Source: Leishmania mexicana MHOM/GT/2001/U1103
Taxonomy: Eukaryota; Euglenozoa; Kinetoplastea; Trypanosomatida; Trypanosomatidae
Length of the DNA stretch: 64,000 bases
NCBI RefSeq assembly: GCF_000234665.1
Contig: NC_018333.1
Span: 118,501 to 182,500, forward strand
Direction: 5' to 3'
The notes under the pieces were generated by a model that did no database searches, was not told where the DNA came from, and saw only the letters and a list, made by a program, of their open reading frames with translations. Shown in pieces: positions 40,069 through 49,726 of the stretch (within the stretch, counting starts at the first letter, position 1; every line of letters begins with the position of its first letter). The position numbers and the translations under genes were made by a program.

Positions 40069-42466
40069 CGGGGTCACTGTATGTGTGTGTGTGTGGAGGG
40101 TAGAGTTCGTGCAAGCAATGCTGGCCAGTCGAGGCAAGCAGGAAGGTAAATAGGGCGAGAGAAGCAGCGGAGAAGGCAAGGCAGCAGGCCGATGACGTAT
40201 AATCTGTTCTATGTGTATGTATGTGGGTGTGTGGGTGTCCGTCTGTCGCTGTGCAGCAGACACACACAGATGCCGGCACACTTAGCCGAAACCAGTTCAA
40301 AACGAAAGAAAAGGCGCACCGAGTCGTTGCCGGAGTCGCTGCGTGTGAAAGGGGAAAAAAGAGAGCAAAGACGTAACACACAAGAAGAGCACAAGAAACG
40401 ATTGAGGGGGAGGGGGGAGGGAGCTTGTCCTCCGTTCCTTGTGCATCGCGAGCCTGACCACAGACCTGCGCAGCTACGCATGCGCTTGGGGAAGAGGGGC
40501 TGGAGGGAGGGGCGTGATGGAATCAGGCGCTGGTGAATCGCTTTCTCTCCTTCAGTCACTCGAGCTCCGTGCAACGCAAGCGCTACTCTCGCCTTCAGTC
40601 CAAGCTGCCCTCACGCGCTGTTCAACGCAGCAGGAAAGAGAAAAAGAGGCAGCAGTGGAATGCGCAGATGTACTCTGTAGAACACCGACCCCACCAAGCA
40701 GCTGCCCGTCGCCTACCCTCTCCCTCCTCCGCTGCTGCCTCTGCGCGGCCCTAACAGCTGCACAAGAATGCGCAAGGGAGGCCGGTGATCACTTTACGTG
40801 TGTGGCAGCAGCGACCATGTGGCCCAGAGAGCTGCGCAGACTGCACGAGCTCCTTGGTCAATGACTCCGTCGTTCTGTGGAGGAAAGGGGAACTCTGACG
40901 TTGTGTGTAAGCCCTCGAGTGCAGCCGCTTCTCAACTCATTTTTCGGTAAGCATTCGAAAGTGTGTCGATGTGATGGTCCTCAGCCGAATGCCTCGTCTG
41001 AGGAAAAGGGAAGAGAGAGAATGAGGACTGGACGGGCAGCACAGCAACGAGAGCAGCGATAGGCGTAGCGCTTGTCGTGCAAGTCCGTCCGTGAAGGTCA
41101 GGAGAAAACGCCATCCATGGAAGAGAACGCGGTCACGTGTGCCACAGCGATTCGATGAGCATCCGAGAACCTCAAAAACGAAAGCATAAGAGGAGGCGAG
41201 ACGGACGTGAGTGCAGAGAAGGAAACAAGGGGATGCGGCGCCCAAAGCTGATGGACATGCTGCGGAGTTGCAAGCGAGGGCTATGAACATCAAAGGTGCT
41301 CCTCTCTCTCCCCCTTTCTTTCTCGTTGACGCACGTGAGGTCAGTCACAGCTGACCGAGGCACAGCGGTGGTGGAGAATGGGCTCGACAGCACAAGTGCA
41401 CACGATCATTGGGTCCGAGACGGCGAGGAGAAAATTAGAGAGAGCAAACATGCAAGCGCAGACCTGCCCTGTACAACCGTGCCTCGTGCGTATCCGATAA
41501 AAGGGATACCCGCGGTGCAGGTGAAACGACGGCTGCAGGTCCCACACCGAAGCGCATCTTCACTGTCGGTGATTGTTCTGTATGGCATACACGGAGTATC
41601 AAGCGGTGCGTAGGAGAAGCGCATCGCAGTTGTTCTGTTGCTCGCCTCAGGGTAGCTCATCCCCTCACAACCCCATCCCCTCAATAAGTTCACCCGTCGG
41701 CCTTCTTACTCTCGCCGTCGCCGTCGCCGCCCCCCCCCCCCCCGGGGTGCTCCGGTTCGCGCAGCGCGCAGGAAAATAAAAAACAGAGAGAGACGCTCAG
41801 TGGGTGGAGCACGCGGCGGGAAGGGAGGGAGAGGGACAAGACAGAGATCAGGCGTGTGAGAGCACCAGAAGCGAAGACTCGGAGTGCACCCTTTCAAACA
41901 TGCCACCTCACGCCACCCCCTCCGCGCAGGCATATAAGCTGTCAGCCAGGGAGGACACAGGTGTCTGTAGAGGAGCGTGCACACCGCATTCCCCCATCGC
42001 TATTCGCCGGCGTCGAAGTTTACCTGTGCGTAAACTATCTACTTGCGTTGCTGAGCCGCGGAGAAGGCGCACGTTCGCACTCACCTGCGCAGGGTACACC
42101 TGCCCTCTCCGCGCGGCAAGAGAACCACACGCTGAAGCCCTGGAGGAGGAGGAAGAAAGGGGCGGGGAAAAACAGACAGAGAGAGACAGCAACCATCCAC
42201 GCCAACGCTTCAGATGTATCTAAAGAGTGCTAACATGAAAAAGAAAGGAAAAAACATCACACTGTAGTCTACGGTAGGCCTCTCCGCAGTGGTGCACACT
42301 CGCTCCATCGTCACCGTCGGAGTCAAGAGAGAGGCGGCGCCCGAGAAGACCGCTCTGTAGCGGATGGCTCGACAGCACATACTGCGCGTGTGTGCGTACA
42401 AGTTCACCGCATCCAACCTTGCCCGGTGCCTTCTCTCCCCTCTTCTCAGTCGCTCTATCTCTGGTC
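40069..42466. other. Gene-free interval (2.4 kb)
   Basis: No gene is supported on either strand. A TG patch lies at about 40080-40095 next to the start of the coiled-coil gene, and a run of about 14 C near 41730-41743. Plus-strand frames such as 40439-40864 have no recognisable features and oppose the direction of all other genes. Confidence 0.6.
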
Positions 42467-43936
42467 TCAGTGCGGTGCCAGCTCCTGCTTGATGAGGGCG
42501 CGGATGTGTGCAAGGAGTTGCCGCTTAAGCCAATGTCCCTCGGCTGGCAGTGCCACGCCCTCCTCTCTGAGATAGTCCTCCATGTTGGCCCTCGAGATAC
42601 GCGAGAGCGAGCGGCGGATGGTGTGCTGCATGACGTACTCCTTGACCTCGTCATGCTCCATCGGCTGGCGGCTCGAGGAGGTGGAGCTGCGACCACTTCT
42701 GCTTCCATCGCCAGTGCTGCCGCTACTCTGGCGAGGCGAGGCTGTGCGCGTGGAGGACGGCGATCGGGTGCCCTCCCTATGGGAGGACGGCGGAGACGCA
42801 GTGTCGCGCGACGGCGGTGGAGACATGGAGGAGGGCAAAGCGTTACTGCTCCCGCTGCGGTTACAGCTGGCGGACTTTACGGCGGACGGAGGTGGAGCTG
42901 GCGGCACTACGACGGAAGCGCGGTCAGGCGTGTGGCTACAGCCGCTCGATTCAGCGCGCGTCTTCTTGGTGGGCGGCAGCTGCTCCTGCTCTTCCTCATC
43001 CTCGCTTGTTTCCTCGCTTGCTTCCTCGCTTGCTTCCTCGTCTTCGTCGTCGTCGTCATCGCTCGATAACGCGACTACCTTCGTCGGTGTGACCGTCTCC
43101 AGCTTGTCGGGGCTGGCGAAGCGCACTGACTTGCGCGGGCTCACGCGTGTGATGCCGACGCACAGCGCCCCATCGGGCGATGATGGCGTAGGCGACGTTC
43201 CGTGGGCCTCCCATGCGAGGCCGGATCCACGCTGCCAGGATTGCCGAAGGCGCTGAAATAGCGAGGGAGGCGAGAAGCGGCCGACGGGATCGCTGGGGCT
43301 CTTGTCAATGGCAGGCTGCGTGGGCGGCGGGCTGCGCGGGAGACCTGCCGGGGTTGGAGGAGGTGCCGGAAGTGGCGGGAGAGAGGGCGATGTGGTGGTG
43401 AGGGTCGACGACGCTCTTGGCGGCGCCACCGGTGTAGTGTAGGGTGCGTTCGGCATCGCTGGGGACGACGAGGGAGAAGCGAGGCCGGCCTGCATGTTTG
43501 CCGGCGTCCGTTGCGGGGTCATCTCTCGCTGCGGGGGTGGCGTTGCTTGACGCCCGGGGGATTGCGACTTACGCTCCTCGAGTGCCTTCGTCACCTTCAA
43601 CTCCTGCTCACGTGTGCGCTCGAGCATCTCCTGCGCGCGCTGGATGACACTGTCGCATTTATCCGAAAACTCGCGCAGGGACGGCGAGCGAGACACGGCG
43701 GTTGCGGCGGGGCGCCGAGTCAGCGAGGACGTGCGAACGCGGGTGCGGAGGCCGGTGTCAACACGACTAGACACATGAGAGTAGTCCGCTGTGGCAGCGC
43801 TGTGGAAAATCGGCTGCGCTGCGAGGGGCTGTGCGACACCCGCAGTGACAGAGGGGCCTCCATGGAGGTGTTGCTCGTCCTTCCCACCGTTGACAGCGCG
43901 TCGCAGGCTCGACATGGTAGGACGAAGAAAGGACAT
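42467..43936 (-). CDS. Low-complexity protein with basic helical C-terminus, unknown function
   Basis: A 489-residue protein if started at the ATG at 43936 (MSFLRPTM). A second Met at 43915 is also possible. Most of it is Ser/Pro/Thr-rich with many Ser-Pro sites. A short helical segment near 95-130 contains DKCDSVIQRAQEMLERTREQ. An acidic block near 291-318 is built of E-E-A-S and D/E runs. The last 60 residues look folded: a helix, then RISRANMEDYLREEGVAL and KRQLLAHIRALIKQEL. This resembles DEK-C or SAP-like small DNA-binding helical domains, but only weakly. A nuclear or chromatin role is a guess. No signal peptide or membrane span is seen. Confidence 0.65.
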   Translation of the reverse strand: MSFLRPTMSSLRRAVNGGKDEQHLHGGPSVTAGVAQPLAAQPIFHSAATADYSHVSSRVDTGLRTRVRTSSLTRRPAATAVSRSPSLREFSDKCDSVIQRAQEMLERTREQELKVTKALEERKSQSPGRQATPPPQREMTPQRTPANMQAGLASPSSSPAMPNAPYTTPVAPPRASSTLTTTSPSLPPLPAPPPTPAGLPRSPPPTQPAIDKSPSDPVGRFSPPSLFQRLRQSWQRGSGLAWEAHGTSPTPSSPDGALCVGITRVSPRKSVRFASPDKLETVTPTKVVALSSDDDDDEDEEASEEASEETSEDEEEQEQLPPTKKTRAESSGCSHTPDRASVVVPPAPPPSAVKSASCNRSGSSNALPSSMSPPPSRDTASPPSSHREGTRSPSSTRTASPRQSSGSTGDGSRSGRSSTSSSRQPMEHDEVKEYVMQHTIRRSLSRISRANMEDYLREEGVALPAEGHWLKRQLLAHIRALIKQELAPH

Positions 43937-45482
43937 GGATGATGGGGGCGCACGGCACACGCTCTGGTGGTGGTTGCTCAAGGTGTATGTGTCTGTGCAG
44001 GTCTCTGTGTCAAGGGGGTTCACTCTCCGGATAATGTATCTGCCTGTGTATCTGTATACAAGTGGTTGATAAAAAAGATTCTGTCGCACGGCAACGGCGC
44101 CCTCATGCGTCACCCAGTTACTTGAATAAGCGCACTGTAACTGCTACCAGTCCTCACCCCCTCCCCTCCCCCGCATACTCGGGCGAAAGAGGAGAAAAAG
44201 GCGTGGAGGAGTCGGGTCGAGAACGCAAGAGCCCCGTGCGCCTGTGTGGAAGGTCGATTGTCGTTTTCCTGGGAATAGGCGAAGGAGCGAGGAGGTCATG
44301 GAAGGGTCTACATGCATCTGTCTGTCAGCAGCAGCTGCAGAAAAAAAGATGCCACATCCGTGGGCACGCGTTCCCTTCAGCGTGGAAGGGTGATAGAGGG
44401 CGGCAGCAGTCACCGGGCCACAGGCGGAGGTGATGCATGCCAAAACACGGTTGGCATGTGTTCGAGCAGTCCACCCTTCACCGCCCCCCCAAAGGGAGAG
44501 GGAAAGACAGTGGCCGCAAGAACATCAAGCACGCGTCGCCTTCGACATCAACATCTTCTTGTACGCATTCGCCTGCGCAATCCTCTCTATGATGTGGGTG
44601 TGTGGGTGTGTGTGTGTGTGTGTGTGTGGTGGCCTGTGGGTGCATCTTCTCTTGTCATCGCACCTGCCTCACTACTCCTTGCCCTCCAATGTTTGTGTGT
44701 TGTGCAACGCGTTCTCGTCTCTCGGGGAAAGGGAGGCCAAGTGCCGCGTGCTCGCACCCGACTTCTTTCCATGACAGAGAGAGAGGCACAGGCATGTGTG
44801 TGGAGCGGATGAAGGACGAAGGTAAGTCGAAGGAAAGAGAGGAGAGGATGCAGCTGCGCCCCTCCCTCCTCTCGCCTCCTCTCCCAGGAGGCGCGCTGCT
44901 GTGCATACGCCATCACCCGCCTCCACACGCACCACACACAGTCGCGCCTGCCCCCTCCCTCACACACCATGTCTCCCCCTCTGCCCCTAACGGATATTAT
45001 ACACATGCAAAAGTGTGAGGGATGCGCGTGTGCACGGGTTCATCACCACTATCCCCAGCACCCTCTCCCGACAACTGGTCATCACCGCCCCGCCCGCCCC
45101 GCGGTCTTCACCCCGAGAAGTGGATTCACATTAGAAAAGAGGGCGTACGAAAGGAGAAAGATCAGACATCACGAGGAGAGCGCGGGGAGGAGGACGGGAC
45201 CGGCCACACTCGAGGGTCGAGGAGGGGTGAGGAGGAGAGGGCGGTGGCGGCCACCACCACCGCGTCAAAATATCGGCCCGCATGTGCCAGCAGGCTCACA
45301 GGATGTCAGAGGGAAAACCAAAAAAAAAAAACACAAAGAGCGGAGTGTGGCGTGCGTCCGCCTTGACACGCCCACGCGCTACTGTACATCGAGCGAGGAG
45401 GAGGGAGGGGTCAGCGAAGATGTCGCCACGCAGCAGTGAAATGGAGTCACTACCACCGCTAGTCAGAGTGACATCGTGCTGT
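43937..45482. other. Gene-free interval with TG tract
   Basis: No gene is seen. It includes a TG run near 44605-44628 and a poly-A run near 45320-45331. CA-rich patches near 44930-44960 are part of the probable 3' UTR of the LRR gene. Confidence 0.6.
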
Positions 45483-48400
45483 CTAGCGACGAGTTCCTTT
45501 GGCGGCCTGCTGCCGGCCTCTGCGACCCTTGGGTGACCCGGTGGGGTGGCGCAACGCCTCCAGTTCGGCATCGGCGACGGTCGACGGTGGCGGCAGCGCG
45601 CCACGTCCGACGCAAAACCGAACGCCGACGGAGAGAGACGCGCTGTGGAGCTCGTTCAGTCGTGTCCGCAGCGCCAGCACACGTAAGGCTCGCTGAGCGA
45701 CGCGCAGTTGCTCAGCTTTGAGGCTGGCATACAAACCCTGCAACTGTGAAGCGTGGGCAGGTGGGGTCAACACACTCGCGTGGCGGGAGCGGGAGAACTG
45801 CTTGCTCGACGACGTAGATGGCTGCGGCAGCACCGTCGTAGAGGAGTTTACCGCTACGGAGGTGCGCCGTCTGTTTGACTGCGGTGACGCCGTACCAGTG
45901 GCGGCGCTGTCCTTACCGAGTGCCGCTAACGGAGCCGGAGAGAGAGAGTCGGGGTTTTCCAGGCCTTTGCGGCCTGCCTCCTTGTACTGGTGGTGCATGC
46001 ACGAGTAGGTCGCAAGTGTCTCACGGAGGCGTCGCTGACACTGCCGCACCTCGCGCTCTGCGCTTTTCAGCGTGTGCGCATCTCTTTCCAGAGCGGCATC
46101 GTGCACATACAGCACGCGGCAGCGAGGAAGCGGAGTGGGTGCGCCTTGCGCTCCGGTGCACGTCGCCGGATTGCCGCCGGCCGCCAAGAAAAGATCGCGG
46201 GGGTCCAGCGTTATCACCCCGAGCTCGCGTCGCAGGAGCAACACTGGCTCCTCCTCCTCCTCGGCATCCTCGCTTCCGTGCTGGCATGATGTTGCCCACA
46301 GCGGTGCCTCCCCCAGCGAGAAGGAAGAAGGTAGCACTAAGTTTGATAAAAGCTCCCCAGGCACACTCCGCGCCGCAGCGCCGCTTCGACTTCCCGGACT
46401 GCCACGGGCCGCACTCGACGTAGAGGTGTCCAGCTGTGAGCGCAGGGCAGCCTCACCCTCTGCGAACCGGAATGTGTCCTGCACCATGACGCGCAACACT
46501 AGCGGCTGCTGAAGAGCGCAGACAAGGGCTTCGGTGACGGGGAGACTCACTAGGCATGAAGCTCCGCCACCGCCCCCGGCTCCCGCCGTGAAGCGGGCCG
46601 GGATGTACGGGTCGGGGATGGGGGATGGCGGCGTTTCCCCGTTGGCGGCAGCCGCGGTCCCCCCAGCCTTGCGCTGCCTACTCTGTGCGGCAGACGACAC
46701 GCGCGGTGGTGGCGCACCAGATGCTCCAGCATGCCTACCCGCCGAGGCGAATAAGGGAGCGGGTGGCTCCAAACATACTTCCACAGCAACACGCACACCG
46801 TCTGCGCAGCCGAGTGACGCATCGCCCCTTGAAACGCTGGAGCCGCCCCAGCAGCCTTCCACCGTGACCCGCGACGACACCTTGTACAACGGCGACACGA
46901 CTCGCTTTCCACTTGTGGGACTGACGGTGGCAGAGACGCCTCTGCCACCGCTGTCCCCGACCGTCCCGCCATGGTGGCGGCCCTTGCGGCTGCTGCCCGC
47001 CTGCCCAGAGGTGCGGGGGGAGGCCAGCGGTGACGTCAGGAGGGAGCTCGCCTGTATAGGCGAGGTGCAGTCGCTCGGCACCGATGCCTGCGCCGACGTA
47101 TCTACTCCTGCTAGCTCGAGCAAGAAGCCGGAGGAGGGCAGCAAGCTCTCTGCCAGGCACGTCTGTGGCACGGGCTGGAGACTGGCCAAACCTCTCACCA
47201 TGACCAAATCCAGCCCCGCCGCCACGGTTGTCCGTAGTACCTCATCCGACAGAGGTGGCTGAGGGTCCACCATGGCCCCTGCCAAATTCAATTTGGAGAT
47301 CGGAGGTGCTCCGAAGGTCGCGCAGCCTCGTGCCGACGGGTTGTGCTGCTGCGAAGATGGGGCCGAAGAGGCAGCCACGCTCAATTGACGCCTCCGGCAG
47401 ATGTTAGGCAGCGTCGTACAAGATGCCTTCCTCGCAGCACCGGCAAGTGCGTTGTCGAGCAATGGCCGCCCCAGCGAGTCCTCCTGAGCGGCGTCCCCGC
47501 CGTTGACGGTCGGGCAGCTCAAGGCTCGCTCCTCTCCGGTGACGGCAACCCCGTCGAGTCGGTCGAGGTACACGCAGCCGCGCACCACGACAGTGCGATA
47601 AGCATCCAAAAGCGAAATAGGGTTGCCCTGCAGCGTCACCTCTGTCAGTGACCCGTGAGCGGCCACATCCCGCACCGCAGCCTCCAAATCACTCACGTAA
47701 TTGAAGGACATGTCCAGAACGCGCAGAGAGGGTAGCTGCTGTACAAAGTGTAGGTGCCGAAGGCGGTTATAGGCGAGCCCCAGTGTCGTCACCGATGCGT
47801 ATACGGCAGGCGGGGACGGCGGCGTCGAGCGCGCCTCCTCGAGAAAGCAATCAAGGCTGCATCCGCACGCGGTTACGACGCGGCAGTGAGGCGGCAGCAC
47901 GTTCAGCTCCGTCAGCGCTGCGTTGCCGTTGAGCCGAACCGTCTCCAGACAAGTGCACTTGCGGAGATCCGCCACGGCGTTGTTCAGGTGCTCCTCCGAC
48001 GCGTTCAGCTCCGTGAAGACAGAGAAGAGAAAACTAGGCGGTACGTGTGCAGTCTTTTCAGCGGTCATGGCACGGTGCAGCCCCTTCAGCTCCTTGGGCG
48101 AGAGAAGCCCCCAATGATCGGCCAGCGACTCGGTAATGTCCACAAGGCGCAGTAGCACTAGGTAGTAGGCGCCGACAGCCGCCCGCAAGCCCTGCAGCGC
48201 AAGCGGGCCGCAGCGCTTTGTCAGCTTCAAGTCCTTCCATAGAGGCAGCACACCGTCCTCCTCGGCTGGGAGGTGCGCGCGTGCGTTCTCCGCCGCCAAC
48301 TCTCGCTCCATCAGCGAGGAGGAGCTATCTAGATCATCGGAGGCGCCGGCGGTCATGAAAGCCACGGGCTTCGTTGAGTTGTGGGTCGATGTGGCAGCAG

Positions 48401-48908
48401 TAGCAGCAGCAGTCGAGGCCCTCGACTCAGATCTGAAGGGCGGCTTTCCTGCCGACGTCGCGCCGCGCGAACCGGCAGCGCTCACGACTATGGTGTTGCG
48501 AGGAGAGTCATCGGCACCAATGGCGCGTGCACGCGCCGCCTGTTGGCTTCGAAGTGCCTGAGCCCACTTCTTCAGAACGGGCGATATAGAAGGGTGCACG
48601 GCTTCGTGTGCAAAGGTGGCGCCGTTTCCGAGCTGGCGCCGCAGCGCCGCCCCCTCCTGCTGAATATGCAGAAAGGTTGACCACGATGGCACCCCGGTGT
48701 AGGAGAAGAAGATGTCGTCGAGGAAGTCCGCGAGGCTTCGCGTGGCGGAGGAAGGCGACGTGGCATGGCGCGCCGCTGACATGTGCGCCGACAAGCTGTA
48801 GACGTTCTCCAGCTCTGTAGAGGCAAACGTTCCAATGTCCCGGGACTGCTCATGCATCAAGTCGTACACGGTGGGCACGTGCACCGTCGCTGAGGGGTTC
48901 GCGGACAT
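45483..48908 (-). CDS. Leucine-rich-repeat protein (LRRC43-like), large
   Basis: A 1141-residue protein starting at the first ATG. Residues 1-130 and 215-310 look folded and helical, separated by low complexity. A short leucine-rich-repeat block spans about 318-457. Typical segments are LETVRLNGNAALTEL, VTTLGLAYNRLRHL, LRVLDMSFNYVSDL and LTEVTLQGNPISLL, closed by a YLDRLDGV cap like those in SDS22-type axonemal LRR proteins. The arrangement brings LRRC43 to mind, but this is not established. The C-terminal 680 residues alternate low-complexity linkers with short conserved-looking blocks. Examples are a VTVEGCWGG segment near the middle and a helical RRELGVITLDPRDLFL-type block. They end in a coiled coil and a basic tail. 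A flagellar or cytoskeletal location is inferred from the LRR type only. Confidence 0.78.
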   Translation of the reverse strand: MSANPSATVHVPTVYDLMHEQSRDIGTFASTELENVYSLSAHMSAARHATSPSSATRSLADFLDDIFFSYTGVPSWSTFLHIQQEGAALRRQLGNGATFAHEAVHPSISPVLKKWAQALRSQQAARARAIGADDSPRNTIVVSAAGSRGATSAGKPPFRSESRASTAAATAATSTHNSTKPVAFMTAGASDDLDSSSSLMERELAAENARAHLPAEEDGVLPLWKDLKLTKRCGPLALQGLRAAVGAYYLVLLRLVDITESLADHWGLLSPKELKGLHRAMTAEKTAHVPPSFLFSVFTELNASEEHLNNAVADLRKCTCLETVRLNGNAALTELNVLPPHCRVVTACGCSLDCFLEEARSTPPSPPAVYASVTTLGLAYNRLRHLHFVQQLPSLRVLDMSFNYVSDLEAAVRDVAAHGSLTEVTLQGNPISLLDAYRTVVVRGCVYLDRLDGVAVTGEERALSCPTVNGGDAAQEDSLGRPLLDNALAGAARKASCTTLPNICRRRQLSVAASSAPSSQQHNPSARGCATFGAPPISKLNLAGAMVDPQPPLSDEVLRTTVAAGLDLVMVRGLASLQPVPQTCLAESLLPSSGFLLELAGVDTSAQASVPSDCTSPIQASSLLTSPLASPRTSGQAGSSRKGRHHGGTVGDSGGRGVSATVSPTSGKRVVSPLYKVSSRVTVEGCWGGSSVSRGDASLGCADGVRVAVEVCLEPPAPLFASAGRHAGASGAPPPRVSSAAQSRQRKAGGTAAAANGETPPSPIPDPYIPARFTAGAGGGGGASCLVSLPVTEALVCALQQPLVLRVMVQDTFRFAEGEAALRSQLDTSTSSAARGSPGSRSGAAARSVPGELLSNLVLPSSFSLGEAPLWATSCQHGSEDAEEEEEPVLLLRRELGVITLDPRDLFLAAGGNPATCTGAQGAPTPLPRCRVLYVHDAALERDAHTLKSAEREVRQCQRRLRETLATYSCMHHQYKEAGRKGLENPDSLSPAPLAALGKDSAATGTASPQSNRRRTSVAVNSSTTVLPQPSTSSSKQFSRSRHASVLTPPAHASQLQGLYASLKAEQLRVAQRALRVLALRTRLNELHSASLSVGVRFCVGRGALPPPSTVADAELEALRHPTGSPKGRRGRQQAAKGTRR

Positions 48909-49726
48909 GTCGCTGCCTTTCTTTTATTTGTGTGTGTGTGCGTGTGTGTGTGTGTGTGTCAGCAATCATGCGAGTGAGTGAGATGAGTACTTGTGCGCCT
49001 CTCGATGTGTGTCGAAACTGCACCGCTCAGACGATTGCGCCCTGTGCGTTCTTCTGAAGAGTAACGGTATTCATAATGGGTTGTGTGTGTATGGGTGCGT
49101 GTGCACGGGAGGGATGCGAGGGAGGGAGAAGAGAAAGAGAGGGTGATGCACAGGTAGGAGTCACGGCACAGGCACAGAGCGAGGTAGCGTGCACGTCTGC
49201 ACGCAGCCCCGACTACGCTAAGCGTGTTGAAACGTCTCTGCCTGGGTGCGCGTGTGTGCGAGCCACTCTGCGTACCGCGCCCCTGCACAGGATGCGCCGC
49301 TGGACGCATATGGGTGAGAGTGCGTGATGCCACCCGTGCACCCGCACCGCCGTGCTGACGCATGCATCGTTGGCCATGTGCCGATGCGCTTTTCTGTGGC
49401 CGCTTGTCCGCGTATGGGAGGTGCGGGAAGAGGGGGAGAGGTAGAGGCGCGAAAGCCAGCTGGCCACATGTGGCCTCCGTGTCTTGGCCCTTGCACACGC
49501 ACACACGCACCGCGCCCCATCGATTCACCGTTAGCCCTACATTATGCCGCTTCGCCCTTGCACACCGACAGACATCACAGACAAGGATAAAGCTGTAGAG
49601 GGCAACAGCAGTCGGCACCATGAGAGAGGAAGCGGAGAGAGTGAAAGCAACGTGGCAGTACCGGAAAAAAGGACGGGGAGACAGTCTCCGTTCCAGCGCT
49701 CACTACAGTCGCCGTTCGACCTTCTC
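48909..49726. other. Gene-free interval with TG tract
   Basis: No gene is seen. A TG run at about 48930-48959 lies only some 20 bases upstream of the LRR gene start. The remainder is probably the 3' UTR of the NAA25 gene. Confidence 0.6.
48930..48959. repeat. TG microsatellite next to LRR gene start
   Basis: TG dinucleotide run with one GC interruption, reading as CA repeat in the 5' leader of the LRR gene. Confidence 0.9.
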
